Assembly (NCBI RefSeq): GCF_003315415.1
Contig: NZ_QNSB01000001.1
Coordinates: forward strand, 186,001 to 250,000
Reading direction: 5' to 3'
Length of the DNA stretch: 64,000 bases
Source: Brevibacterium sanguinis
GTDB taxonomy: Bacteria > Actinomycetota > Actinomycetes > Actinomycetales > Brevibacteriaceae
The notes below the pieces were generated by a model. It worked only from the letters and a program-made list of their open reading frames with translations. It had not been told where the DNA came from and did no database searches. Positions 48,068 through 56,911 of the stretch are shown here, piece after piece (the stretch's first letter is position 1; each line of letters opens with the position of its first letter). Made by a program: the position numbers and the translations under genes.

Positions 48068-48079
48068 GCACGATTGCAC
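48068..48079. promoter_or_regulatory. GCAC-N4-GCAC repeat, site A in the dehydrogenase/permease promoter
   Basis: GCACGATTGCAC. With the site at 48209-48220 it makes a pair in the divergent promoter region; a partly overlapping TGCGC-ATTTCC-GCGCA palindrome begins at 48055. Confidence 0.45.
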
Positions 48080-48208
48080 ACCTGCAGGCGGGAGGGCGAA
48101 TTGCGGCGCAGCTTGACGGTGGACCATTGACATTGCCTCTGAGAGCGTTCAAGATGAGTGGAATTCGACCACTATAGTGGAAGACCCTCTTCAGATCTGA
48201 GCACTTTC

Positions 48209-48220
48209 GCACAATCGCAC
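48209..48220. promoter_or_regulatory. GCAC-N4-GCAC repeat, site B
   Basis: GCACAATCGCAC, 28 bases before the APC permease ATG. Likely bound by the XRE-cupin or LysR regulator. Confidence 0.45.
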
Positions 48221-48248
48221 GGCGACCCAATGAAGGGAAAGACGCCTC

Positions 48249-49679
48249 ATGAAGAAACCCCCGCTCTCACATGACGCCACATACACCTCGAAGCGCTCGG
48301 GAAGCTACAAGCGCATTCTCACAACCCCGGCACTCATCCTGTTCGGTCTGGCCTATATGGTTCCCCTGACGGTCTTCACCACCATCGGCTATGTCAGCGA
48401 GCTGAGCCACGGGCATGTTGCGACCGCCTATGTGGTCACTCTCTCGGCGATGCTCTTCACCGCGCTCAGCTATGCGGCGATGGTGAGGACACAGCCGAGC
48501 TCCGGTTCCGCATACGCCTACGTTCGATCGAGCTTCGGAGCGAGAACCGGTTTCGTCGTCGGATGGACCCTGATGCTCGACTACATCCTGCTGCCGATGA
48601 TCTGCTACCTGTTCTTCGGCATCTACATGCATGAGTACCTTCCGACCGTTCCGACTGCCGTCTGGATCATCGGTTCTGTGGTCGTCGTGACCGGACTCAA
48701 CATCCTCGGAATCAGACTGGTCTCACGAATGAACCTGATCCTCGTGGGCGTGCAGATCATCTTCATCATCGTCTTCGCCAGTGCCTCGATTCGCACCATG
48801 AATGGTCAAGAGATCCCATCTCCGATCAGCCCGTTCCTCAACGGTGACATGCCCTTTGCCGGCATCATGGCAGGGGCGGCCATGCTGTGCCTGTCCTTCC
48901 TCGGCTTCGATGCGGTCTCGACACTGTCCGAGGAGGCCAAGAACCCGCGCCGCAGCATTCCGAAGGCGATCGTCCTGTGCACTCTCATCGGCGGTGGAAT
49001 GTTCATCGTCATCGCCTACATCGCACAGATGGTCTTCCCCAGCTTTCGCTTCGCCAATGTGGATGCTGCCTCGCTCGAGATCATGCAACATGCCGGCGGC
49101 CAGTGGCTGTCCGCGCTCTTCACCGCCTGCTACTGTGCCGGACTTTTCGCCTGCGCCATGGCCTCCCAGGCCAGCGTGTCCCGCATCATCTACGCGATGG
49201 GGCGCGACGGGGCGCTGCCACGGAACTTCTTCGGAACTCTGGGCGCCCGCTTCGGCACACCGGTCAACGCGACGCTGGTCTCCGGTCTGTTCGGACTCAC
49301 CGCACTCTTCATCGATGGCGACCTGGCGACCTCCGTCATCAGCTTCGGTGCTCTGACCGCGTTCAGCTTCGTCAATCTCTCTGTCATCAAACACCACATC
49401 GTCGACCGCCGGATGCACTCATTCGCGGACTGGCTGCGCTTCGGGCTTCTGCCCGCAATCGGCGTGGTCCTCACCCTCTGGCTGTGGACACAGCTGTCAG
49501 CTCATACCTTCGCCATCGGATTCTGCTGGGTTGTCGTCGGAGTCATCTGGCTGGCCGTGCTCACCCGGATGTTCCGCAAGCCGATGCCGGAGATCCGGCT
49601 CACCGACGCTGAGGAATCAGAAGTCGACACCGAGGACGCCGAATCCGTCTCCGCGCCAACCACCCAACACCAGTCCTGA
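48249..49679 (+). CDS. APC-superfamily amino acid/amine permease
   Basis: The 476-residue, 12-helix permease has LILFGLAYMVPLTVFTTIGYVSEL at helix 1 and LCLSFLGFDAVSTLSEEAKNPRRSIPKA at helix 6, both family marks (PuuP/GabP group). A GAAGGGAAAG ribosome site is present. The tail (last 30 residues) is acidic and polar. It precedes the aminotransferase by 33 bases. Confidence 0.86.
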   Translation: MKKPPLSHDATYTSKRSGSYKRILTTPALILFGLAYMVPLTVFTTIGYVSELSHGHVATAYVVTLSAMLFTALSYAAMVRTQPSSGSAYAYVRSSFGARTGFVVGWTLMLDYILLPMICYLFFGIYMHEYLPTVPTAVWIIGSVVVVTGLNILGIRLVSRMNLILVGVQIIFIIVFASASIRTMNGQEIPSPISPFLNGDMPFAGIMAGAAMLCLSFLGFDAVSTLSEEAKNPRRSIPKAIVLCTLIGGGMFIVIAYIAQMVFPSFRFANVDAASLEIMQHAGGQWLSALFTACYCAGLFACAMASQASVSRIIYAMGRDGALPRNFFGTLGARFGTPVNATLVSGLFGLTALFIDGDLATSVISFGALTAFSFVNLSVIKHHIVDRRMHSFADWLRFGLLPAIGVVLTLWLWTQLSAHTFAIGFCWVVVGVIWLAVLTRMFRKPMPEIRLTDAEESEVDTEDAESVSAPTTQHQS

Positions 49680-49712
49680 TCGCACCATCGTCACACAAGG
49701 AGATGAATCACG

Positions 49713-51158
49713 ATGACGACAACACTGCCCGGCACCACTGCACCTACGGCCGACGATCAGTCGAACAGCGTCGCCGCACGCCAGCCTTCGGCATTGCAGG
49801 AACAGGCGCAGAAGCACCTGATCATGCACTTCACAGGGGCCGAGGCCTACGACTCCAAACCGCCGGCCATCATGTCTCGCGGCGAGGGCTGCTGGATCGA
49901 AGACGAGACTGGTCGACGCTACTTTGACGCTTTGGCGGGACTGTTCTGCGTCCAGGTCGGCTACAGCCACGGCGGAGAGATCGGCGAGGCGGTGAAGTCC
50001 CAGATGTCGGCTCTGCCCTACTACACGAACTGGGGTGCCGCACATCCGCCAGCCGTGCAGCTGGCGACGAAGCTCGCCGAACTGGCACCGGAGGGGCTCG
50101 AGAGAGTCTTCTTCACCTCGGGCGGAGGTGAGAGCAACGAATCCGCAGTCAAGTTGATTCGCCAATACCACCAAGCACGAGGCGAGAGCAGCCGCACCAA
50201 GTTCATCGCCCGTCGCGTGGCCTATCACGGGACCTCGTATGCGGCGCTGTCGATCAATGGCATGACGGCCTTCCGGAAGCCCTTCGAACCGCTCATGCAC
50301 GGTGTGCGCCACGTGTCGAACACCAAGCGGTATATGCGACCGGTCGGTGAGACCGACGAACAGATGACCAAGCAGCTGATCGACGAGATCGAGTCGCTCA
50401 TTCTCCAGGAGGGCGCCGACACCGTTGCCGGCATCTTCGTCGAACCCCTGCAGAACGCCGGCGGATCACTCGTACCGCCGCAGGGCTATTGCGAGGAACT
50501 GCGCCGAATCAGCGACAAGTACGGGGTGCTTCTCGTCGCCGACGAGGTGATCAGCGGATTCGGCCGCCTCGGCGAATGGTTCGCCTCGACCCGTTTCGGT
50601 CTGCGCCCGGACATCATCACCTTCGCCAAGGGCATCGCCTCCGGGCATGTGCCTCTGGGCGGAATGATCGCCACCAACGACGTCGTTGACACCGTGCTCA
50701 ACGGCCCGGCGAAGATGTACATGCACGGTCTCACCTACGGCGGCAGCCCGAGCGCCTGTGCAGCGGCGCTGGCGAACATCTCGATCATGGAGCGTGAGGG
50801 CGTGCTTGCGAACGTCCGAGCGAATGAGAGCCACTTCCGGGAAAGGCTGCAGACATTGTCTGACGTCGAGTTCGTTGGAGACGTGCGCGGCGCTGGGTTC
50901 CACTACTCGATCGAACTGGTGACGGATAAGGCAGACGGTACCTGGTCGGGCACGATCAGTGCAGATGATTTCGTGAACGGTCATCTCAGCCCTGCGCTGA
51001 ACGCCGCCGGAATCCTCTGCCGAGTGGCAGTTGACCATGGTGGAACCCCATTGGTCCAGTTCTCTCCACCGCTGATCATGACTCGGGAGGAGGTCGATTG
51101 GCTGGTCGAACGAGTGCGAGAAGTGTTCACTGATCTGGTTCCCCTTCTTCACTCCTGA
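49713..51158 (+). CDS. Class III omega-aminotransferase
   Basis: The 481-residue PLP enzyme has FTSGGGESNESAVKLIRQYH, YHGTSYAALSING, VFVEP-like GIFVEPLQNAGG, LVADEVISGFGRLG and the PLP lysine in TFAKGIASGHVPLGG. The group transaminates putrescine, GABA, beta-alanine or taurine to a semialdehyde, with pyruvate or 2-oxoglutarate. AAGGAG lies ten bases before ATG. With the permease and semialdehyde dehydrogenase it makes a complete import-transaminate-oxidise unit. Confidence 0.87.
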   Translation: MTTTLPGTTAPTADDQSNSVAARQPSALQEQAQKHLIMHFTGAEAYDSKPPAIMSRGEGCWIEDETGRRYFDALAGLFCVQVGYSHGGEIGEAVKSQMSALPYYTNWGAAHPPAVQLATKLAELAPEGLERVFFTSGGGESNESAVKLIRQYHQARGESSRTKFIARRVAYHGTSYAALSINGMTAFRKPFEPLMHGVRHVSNTKRYMRPVGETDEQMTKQLIDEIESLILQEGADTVAGIFVEPLQNAGGSLVPPQGYCEELRRISDKYGVLLVADEVISGFGRLGEWFASTRFGLRPDIITFAKGIASGHVPLGGMIATNDVVDTVLNGPAKMYMHGLTYGGSPSACAAALANISIMEREGVLANVRANESHFRERLQTLSDVEFVGDVRGAGFHYSIELVTDKADGTWSGTISADDFVNGHLSPALNAAGILCRVAVDHGGTPLVQFSPPLIMTREEVDWLVERVREVFTDLVPLLHS

Positions 51159-51176
51159 CACCGCTGAACGTCACCG

Positions 51177-51220
51177 GCGCTTGCGGACGCTTCGTTCAGA
51201 GGGGAAGCGTCCGCAAGTGC
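51177..51220 (+). terminator. Terminator after the aminotransferase
   Basis: GCGCTTGCGGACGCTTC pairs with GAAGCGTCCGCAAGTGC (17 bases, one G-U pair), loop of ten, followed by TATTCT, 19 bases after the stop. Confidence 0.82.
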
Positions 51221-51592
51221 TATTCTGACGAATGCATCTCGACAGAACTCTTCGCTATTCATTCAACCTGCATGGAGTCCTTCTGACTGATTGGATGAGG
51301 GACGTCGGACGAAGCAGCAGCTTCGCGGGCGAATAGTCTCGGATGCCTCCACGCCAATTCACTGATTCGGGAGCTGGAACGTCCAACCGCTATCGAACTG
51401 GCGCAGGAATTTCGAGCGACCATGCCCCGCCTCGTTGCCATCGTCAAGGGAACCGCTACGTCTTCGGAGTGTTACCTCGCAGCCGGGAACGTTCCATTTC
51501 AGGAGTATTCAGCTTCCAGCGCACCCGTCGGGAACCGCACCATCACATCAATTTATCCACTCGCATCATCACATCGACAATCAGGAGAGAAC
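51221..51592. other. Upstream region of the isochorismatase-fold gene
   Basis: About 370 bases with no convincing gene. A frame continuous with the hydrolase reads through 51310-51592 (e.g. NSLIRELERPTAIEL) but has no ribosome site and no plain start apart from an ATG at 51422. Confidence 0.5.
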
Positions 51593-52222
51593 ATGTCCAC
51601 ACCGCGACGCGCGCTCGTCGTCATCGACGCTCAGCAGGAGTACTTCGAGGGTCTGCTGCAGGTCCAGTATCCCGATCGTGAGGACTCCAGCGCCCGGATC
51701 GTCCAGGCGATGGATGAGGCCGACCAAGCGGATGTCCCTGTGGTCCTGGTCCAGCATCAGGCGCCCGCCGGGTCCCCTGTCTTCGCGCCTGAGTCGGCGA
51801 CCTATCCACTCCGTCCCGAGATCGAGGAGCGCGCGGCGGGTGCTTCCTTGCACGTCTCGAAAACCTTCGGGTCCGTCTTCGTGGGCACTGGCCTCGAGGA
51901 GTGGCTGCGAGAGCGTGAGATCGACACGGTCACTCTCGTCGGCTATATGACGAACAATTGCGTGCTCGCCTCCGCGGCCGGGGCCGAACCCCTCGGCATC
52001 AGCGTCGAGGTGCTTTCGGATGCGACCGGTGCGATCGACCTCGTCAATGAGGCGGGCTCGGCTTCTGCGCGGCAGGTGCATGAGACAATCATGGCGCTGC
52101 TCAATTCCAACTGGGCCTCGGTGGCCACCACGCAGACGTGGACCGAAGCGGTGCGCGCCCAGGCAGCGTTGCCTGGCGACAACCTCATCGAATCGGCGGC
52201 GCGGGGGCGTGCTCAGGCCTGA
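51593..52222 (+). CDS. Isochorismatase-fold cysteine hydrolase
   Basis: The 209-residue protein begins RRALVVIDAQQEYFEG (catalytic Asp), has a Lys in HVSKTFGSVF and the nucleophile region GYMTNNCVLASAAGAE (Cys). Such enzymes cleave carbamoyl, nicotinamide-type or vinyl-ether bonds. CAGGAG precedes the ATG. It stands alone with its own promoter region and a terminator after it. Confidence 0.85.
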   Translation: MSTPRRALVVIDAQQEYFEGLLQVQYPDREDSSARIVQAMDEADQADVPVVLVQHQAPAGSPVFAPESATYPLRPEIEERAAGASLHVSKTFGSVFVGTGLEEWLREREIDTVTLVGYMTNNCVLASAAGAEPLGISVEVLSDATGAIDLVNEAGSASARQVHETIMALLNSNWASVATTQTWTEAVRAQAALPGDNLIESAARGRAQA

Positions 52223-52233
52223 GCGCACTCGGA

Positions 52234-52271
52234 CACGAGCATCGGAGGGAACGCTCCCGCCGATGCTCGTG
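52234..52271. terminator. Bidirectional terminator between hydrolase and AsnC-type gene
   Basis: CACGAGCATCGG pairs with CCGATGCTCGTG, with inner GGGA/TCCC pairing and a short loop. It lies between two convergent genes. Confidence 0.78.
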
Positions 52272-52298
52272 CCCGGCCAGTGCGTCCGGTGATGCGCC

Positions 52299-53315
52299 TC
52301 AACCGTTCCAGCCGATGAACTCGGTGCGCTTCTCGTTCTCGTCGAACATCCACCCTGCCCTCTTGTAGTGCTTGAGCACGATACTCCGATTGCTCACTTC
52401 CAGTCGCCCTGCGGCCGCGATCCGATGTTCGACTGCGGACGCATCTTCAAGCCTGCGCAGCCAGATGCCGACACGCAGATTGCTCGGTCCTCCCGTGCTG
52501 GCCGAGCACAGCCGGGTTCCAGGCATATCGGAGATCTTCCGGACGGCGCTGTCAAGGTCGTGCGGGTCGGCGGCGATCTGGAGCATCAGGGTGTGTGACC
52601 ATCCGCTTGAGGCAGGAGCCATCTCCACTCGCTGGGTGATGATCGAGTTCCGCGTCAGTCCGAGGATGAATCGTCGAGCGTGGGCTGTGGAGCATCCCAG
52701 GACCTGTGAGACCTGTGCGGCCGGTACTCGCGGGTCCTTCTCCAATTCCCCGAGTACCGCGAGGAATCGGGGATCGTCCAGGGAGACTCGAAGCGGACGA
52801 GGCGACTTGGTGCTGGGAATCCGCTCCCCAGCCAATGCCCCGATCGTCCACGCATCTCCTTCGCGGAACGTCTGAGTGAGGATGTTCGCTCGGATCTGCT
52901 GCACTCCCTCGGCTCCGCCGATGACATCGTTGATGATGCCGCGAAGTTCGTCGAGGGAGGCCGCATTTGCAGTGAGGTTGACGTTGAAGTGTCCGGTGAC
53001 TTGCGTGAGAGTCATGATCCTCGGTTGTCTGGAGAGCTTTCGGCACAGCTGTTCGATACGGCGATTGACGCACGCCACTTCTATTTCGGCGAGAATCCGA
53101 TCCGAGCCGGGCCCAGGATAGGTGGACGTCCAAATCGCACCAGTGTCCACGAGCCTGTGCCAGCGGCGCTTGGCCGCAGTGGGGGAGAGGCCGACACGGG
53201 AGCCGATCTGTGACCAGGGTGCGCGGAGATCGTGCTGCAAGGCGTCGAAGAGAGCGAAGTCCGTTTCGGACAGCAGGGCCGATCCCGGCATGGCCGGAAT
53301 GTCCGTATTGATCAT
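52299..53315 (-). CDS. AsnC/Lrp-family regulator with two tandem domains
   Basis: The 338-residue protein has two AsnC modules: an N-terminal HTH (LFDALQHDLRAPWSQIGSRVGLSPTAAKRRW) with ligand domain, then a second HTH (FLAVLGELEKDPRVPAAQVSQVLGCSTAHARRF) with ligand-domain-like region. This double form is a known subgroup. The ATG at 53313-53315 has a weak ribosome site. It is divergent from the M20 amidohydrolase, 128 bases away. Confidence 0.82.
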   Translation of the reverse strand: MINTDIPAMPGSALLSETDFALFDALQHDLRAPWSQIGSRVGLSPTAAKRRWHRLVDTGAIWTSTYPGPGSDRILAEIEVACVNRRIEQLCRKLSRQPRIMTLTQVTGHFNVNLTANAASLDELRGIINDVIGGAEGVQQIRANILTQTFREGDAWTIGALAGERIPSTKSPRPLRVSLDDPRFLAVLGELEKDPRVPAAQVSQVLGCSTAHARRFILGLTRNSIITQRVEMAPASSGWSHTLMLQIAADPHDLDSAVRKISDMPGTRLCSASTGGPSNLRVGIWLRRLEDASAVEHRIAAAGRLEVSNRSIVLKHYKRAGWMFDENEKRTEFIGWNG

Positions 53316-53354
53316 TTTTCGCCAATCAGAGTTGAAATCTGTGAGTTCTGGGTG

Positions 53355-53369
53355 ATCGTATGTATCGAT
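53355..53369. promoter_or_regulatory. ATCG-N7-CGAT inverted repeat in AsnC/M20 promoter gap
   Basis: ATCGTATGTATCGAT lies in the AT-rich divergent gap and could bind the AsnC-type regulator. Confidence 0.4.
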
Positions 53370-53443
53370 TTTTATGATTGTCAAGGAATGACCATCCGAG
53401 CGCAGTGCCCGTCCATGAGCCGCGCCGACACCAGGAGCAGAGA

Positions 53444-54634
53444 ATGACAGTGACCAGCATCGTGTCCGAACTGAAAGAGGGCTTTCTCGCCGACCGCATC
53501 GGGCAACTGAGTGATGTCGCAGCAGACCTCCACGCGAATCCGGAGCTGCGCATGATGGAGCACCGAGCGTCGGCGCGTTTGGCCGACGAGCTCGAAGAGG
53601 CCGGTTTCGCTGTGGAGCGCGGATATGCTGGTCTTGACACGGCCTTCGTCGGCCGGTGGAGCACTCCGGATGCGGATGAGACGGCACCGAACATCGCGAT
53701 CTACTGCGAATACGATGCTCTCCCGGGAATCGGACACGGGTGCGGCCACAACATCATTGCGGCTTGTGGTCTGGGCGCGGCGCTGCTGGTCAAAGATCTC
53801 CTCAGTGACAGGCCGGGGACCCCGGCGCGGCTCACGGTGGTCGGCAGCCCGGGAGAGGAGGGATCGGCAGGTAAGGTGCCGATGATCGAAGCGGGAGTGC
53901 TTGACGAAGTCGATCTGGCAATGATGATCCATCCGGGTATCACCAACAACAGCGATATCGTCACCCTGGCATGCGCGGAATTCGAGATCACCTTCACCGG
54001 GAGGGCCAGTCATGCCGCTTCTGAGCCGGAGGAGGGAGTGAACGCCCTGGATGCGAGCACGCTCTCACTCAACGCCATTGGATTGCTGCGCCAGCAGCTG
54101 CCCGACGACATCCGGATCCACAGCATCATCACCGACGGCGGCCAGGCACCCAATGTCATCCCTGAATCGTCGTCGATCCTGTGCTTGGTGCGGGGCAAGG
54201 ACAATGAGCAGCTGCTGGACAACGTCATTCCGCGAGTGAAGCGATGCTTCGAAGGTGCGGCGCTCGCCACCGGAACGACAGTGGAGATCACTCAGGACAT
54301 TCCGGCCTATCTGGCCATGGAACCGAGCCCTGGTCTGGCGGAGCTTGCCACCGAAGCCTTCATCGCCTGTGGCCGGGAGATGAACCTCACTCCCATCGGT
54401 GCGGGATCAACCGATATGGGCAATGTCTCCCAGGTTGTTCCCTCAATCCATCCGATCATCGCACTGGATGAGGGGCTCGTCCCGCATACACGTGAGTTCG
54501 CCGCAGCCTCGGGCAGCGCCGAGGCAGTCCCGGTCATCGCCGACGGTGCCGTGATCATGGCTGCCACCACCCTGCACGTCCTGCAAAACCCGAGCCTGGT
54601 CGCCGACTTCGCCGCGGAGTTCGAGTGCCGCTGA
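53444..54634 (+). CDS. M20-family amidohydrolase (p-aminobenzoyl-glutamate hydrolase-like group)
   Basis: The 396-residue dinuclear metal enzyme has HANPELRMMEHRAS, the metal region CEYDALPGIGHGCGHN, SPGEEGSAGK (catalytic Glu and ligand) and ASHAASEPEEGVNAL in the lid. The group hydrolyses N-acyl or amide bonds of amino-acid conjugates. I chose the ATG at 53444 with AGGAGC upstream. Confidence 0.87.
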   Translation: MTVTSIVSELKEGFLADRIGQLSDVAADLHANPELRMMEHRASARLADELEEAGFAVERGYAGLDTAFVGRWSTPDADETAPNIAIYCEYDALPGIGHGCGHNIIAACGLGAALLVKDLLSDRPGTPARLTVVGSPGEEGSAGKVPMIEAGVLDEVDLAMMIHPGITNNSDIVTLACAEFEITFTGRASHAASEPEEGVNALDASTLSLNAIGLLRQQLPDDIRIHSIITDGGQAPNVIPESSSILCLVRGKDNEQLLDNVIPRVKRCFEGAALATGTTVEITQDIPAYLAMEPSPGLAELATEAFIACGREMNLTPIGAGSTDMGNVSQVVPSIHPIIALDEGLVPHTREFAAASGSAEAVPVIADGAVIMAATTLHVLQNPSLVADFAAEFECR

Positions 54635-54668
54635 GGACTCAGGCTGATAGATGTCCTTCCACGGAGTC

Positions 54669-54696
54669 GGTGGTGCAGTCCTGGAGTCGCACCGCC
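54669..54696. terminator. Possible terminator between the M20 gene and the dioxygenase gene
   Basis: GGTGGTGC and GCACCGCC (one G-U pair) flank a 12-base loop, between convergent stops; GCTCTTTG follows. Confidence 0.4.
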
Positions 54697-54745
54697 GGTG
54701 CTCTTTGTGGCAACACCGCCCGTCACCCGTCCTCCGACGGCTCGA

Positions 54746-55576
54746 TCAACGAGTCAGTCGGCCCGGGGCGGTCAGCCGCCTGCCGTCGGCCACGTGTCTG
54801 AACCATCGATAGTGCACCTCAGGAGTCGCGGTGTCGAGGTCCGGTGCTCCACGTCCCTGCCGCAGGTCGGCACCGGTGACGGTGCGGACCTCGACGGAGA
54901 ACCGGGCCAGGCCGGTGCGATTGGGGACGCTGCGGTGCATCTGTGAGGCGGAGAAGCACAGCAGGTCGCCGGGTTCGATGACGATCGGCAGCTCTGCTGA
55001 GTCGCTGATCGCCTCCGCGGGTTCGGGGATGAGCGGGACCAGCTGCTGTCTGGCGGCGACGGGTCTCCAGTCGGCACTGGTGTTGGCCACCGGCCGCTGC
55101 CACAGAGCGGGAGCGAAGCTGATCGTCCGCTCGTGCGTGATGGGGAAGATCGGGGTCCACCAGTTGGTCTGGGCCGCGATGTTCGATCCCCAGGTGTCGC
55201 GATGCCATCCCGTGCCTCGCTGGTCGTGCGCCGCACCGGGCGGGAGCATCCGCAGACTGACCCTGTCCCACCAGGTGTCGGCAAGGTTGACCCCGGCGCC
55301 CTCGAGGGCAGCCAGAGCGGCTTCGCGGACTCCCGCATCGGTGCGCACCGCCTCGCGGAGTCCCGTGATGATCGCGTCGAGCGCCTCCTGCTCGAGCGCA
55401 GCATGGGCGGTTTCGGGATCGATCCCGTCGAACCGCTCAAGGATGAGGTCGGCGATCCGGTCTCGGAACGTCTCGAGACCGGGAGGACGGGAGAAGATCA
55501 GCAGGGCGCCGCCGAAGATCAGCTCGCCTCGGCGCCGGTCATCGATCGGGTCGTGGACGATGTGGACGGTCGACAT
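54746..55576 (-). CDS. Phytanoyl-CoA dioxygenase (PhyH)-like protein
   Basis: The 276-residue protein resembles the Fe(II)/2-oxoglutarate-dependent PhyH group: HRDTWGSNIAAQ holds the HxD iron ligands, and QMHRSVPNRTGLARFSVEVRT holds the distal His and the 2-oxoglutarate Arg. Substrate unknown. A GAGGAACAGACC site precedes the ATG. A 36-bp tandem repeat lies upstream. Confidence 0.78.
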   Translation of the reverse strand: MSTVHIVHDPIDDRRRGELIFGGALLIFSRPPGLETFRDRIADLILERFDGIDPETAHAALEQEALDAIITGLREAVRTDAGVREAALAALEGAGVNLADTWWDRVSLRMLPPGAAHDQRGTGWHRDTWGSNIAAQTNWWTPIFPITHERTISFAPALWQRPVANTSADWRPVAARQQLVPLIPEPAEAISDSAELPIVIEPGDLLCFSASQMHRSVPNRTGLARFSVEVRTVTGADLRQGRGAPDLDTATPEVHYRWFRHVADGRRLTAPGRLTR

Positions 55577-55620
55577 GGTCTGTTCCTCTCCTCCCGCCCA
55601 TTGTGCCTCCCCGTCCCACG

Positions 55621-55708
55621 CGAGTGCCAGAGGACCGCGGATGCCGGCGGACCACCCGAGTGCCAGAGGACCGCGGATGCCGGCGGACCGCGCGAGTGCC
55701 GGCGGACC
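55621..55708. repeat. 36-bp tandem repeats upstream of the PhyH-like gene
   Basis: Units at 55621-55656 and 55657-55692 share 33 of 36 bases, and a shortened third copy starts at 55693. They lie in the divergent gap before both the PhyH-like and the GNAT genes; no ribosome site favours translation. Confidence 0.8.
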
Positions 55709-55821
55709 GGGCCAGGACGCGCCGAATTCCGCGCCGGTGCCCGGTTCGTCGACCTCGCGGCGCGAAGACGCTGGAGCTCCTCGGTCCCGCGGCCTACGCT
55801 GGTGGTGAGAGAGGGGAGACC

Positions 55822-56430
55822 ATGGAGGACTCACATGCCCCCGAGACGGAGGGCCTGCGATTCCGGCCCGCCACCCGGGACGTCTTCGACGACGTGGTCG
55901 AGATGCTCGGACCCAAGCGCCGCCCCGACGCGCAGGCCTGCTGGTGCCTGACGTATCGCCTCGGCACGCGGGAGGCGGCGACGCTCGACGCGCACGACCG
56001 ACGGGAGCGGGTCTTCGACCTGTGCGGACGCACTCCCGCCCCCGGCGTCCTCGCCTATGCCGGCGCCGAGGTGGTCGGCTGGGCCGGCGTCGCCCCGCGG
56101 TCGGAGGTCGCCGACCTCCGCGACGAGACCGTCTTCCCGCGGATCGACGACATCGAGCCATGGTCGATCTTCTGCCTGCGCACCAGGGCCGGACACCGGC
56201 GCCAGGGTATCGGCCGGCAGCTCATCGATGGGGCCGTCGAATTCGCCCGAGCTCATGGCGGCGAGGTCATCGAGGCCTACCCGCTCGACACTGCCGAGAA
56301 GGTAGACGCCATCCACACCTATCCCGGACTGCGGTCGATGTTCGAGGAGGCCGGGTTCGACAAGGTCGCGGACACCCGTTCACGAGTGGGAGGGGTGCCG
56401 CGGATCGTCATGCGACGGTGGCCGGGGTGA
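55822..56430 (+). CDS. GNAT-family N-acetyltransferase
   Basis: The 202-residue protein has PGVLAYAGAEVVGWAGVAPRSE and CLRTRAGHRRQGIGRQLIDGAVEFARAHG, the acetyl-CoA pyrophosphate loop (R/Q-x-x-G-x-G). The ATG at 55822 has a GAGGGGAG ribosome site. It stands downstream of the repeat and divergent from the PhyH-like gene. The substrate is unknown. Confidence 0.85.
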   Translation: MEDSHAPETEGLRFRPATRDVFDDVVEMLGPKRRPDAQACWCLTYRLGTREAATLDAHDRRERVFDLCGRTPAPGVLAYAGAEVVGWAGVAPRSEVADLRDETVFPRIDDIEPWSIFCLRTRAGHRRQGIGRQLIDGAVEFARAHGGEVIEAYPLDTAEKVDAIHTYPGLRSMFEEAGFDKVADTRSRVGGVPRIVMRRWPG

Positions 56431-56555
56431 GTCTCGCCGCCGCCTTGACATGCGTCGCGGTCCGGCTACGATCGCACATACCCTGAGTCGTCGCTCCGGT
56501 GCCCGGAACGACGGACGGCTCTCAGGCGTGTTCGACCCCGAATGAGGAGGAGATC

Positions 56556-56759
56556 ATGGACCCACGTCATGTCCCAGTGGACGTTCCCGACGGCGACAGG
56601 ATCGAGCAGTCTCTGGAGGTCGATCCGGAGGACGATTCGCTCTACCCCGATGATGTCGCCGCGGGACGGGGCGCGGGGACGCTCGAAGCCGATCCCGGTG
56701 ACGTCCTCGAGCAGTCATTGGAAGTCGATCTCGACGACGAAGACGACCAGGTCGTCTGA
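56556..56759 (+). CDS. Small acidic protein with duplicated EQSLEVD motif
   Basis: This 67-residue protein starts MDPRHVPVDVPDGDRIEQSLEVD with a GAGGAG ribosome site. It has two copies of an EQSLEVD-D/L-E/D word (residues 16-23 and 52-59) separated by a Gly/Ala-rich link. It is highly acidic with no cysteine or membrane segment. I do not recognise a function. It is followed by a terminator hairpin, so it is a single-gene transcript. Confidence 0.7.
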   Translation: MDPRHVPVDVPDGDRIEQSLEVDPEDDSLYPDDVAAGRGAGTLEADPGDVLEQSLEVDLDDEDDQVV

Positions 56760-56780
56760 ACGGCACGCGCAGACGACGAC

Positions 56781-56821
56781 GCCCGGCATTCCTCAGGTGG
56801 TGACCTGGAGGAATGCCGGGC
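56781..56821. terminator. Terminator between the small acidic gene and the 55-residue gene
   Basis: GCCCGGCATTCCTC and GAGGAATGCCGGGC pair perfectly around a short inner stem. It probably serves both convergent genes. Confidence 0.8.
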
Positions 56822-56911
56822 GTCTGTCAGTCGATGGTCATGGTCCAGCGCTGCATGAGACCCAGCGGCGCGGAACCGACCGATTGCCCGATGCGCATCA
56901 GGCGGGTGGCA

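Noticed and set aside
51422-51592. An N-terminal extension of the isochorismatase-fold protein
   Set aside because: The strong ribosome site and the family N-terminus RRALVVIDAQ place the start at 51593.
55603-55821. An N-terminal extension of the GNAT protein across the 36-bp repeats
   Set aside because: The ATG at 55822 has a good ribosome site and the extension is Arg/Pro-rich repeat text with no acetyltransferase likeness.
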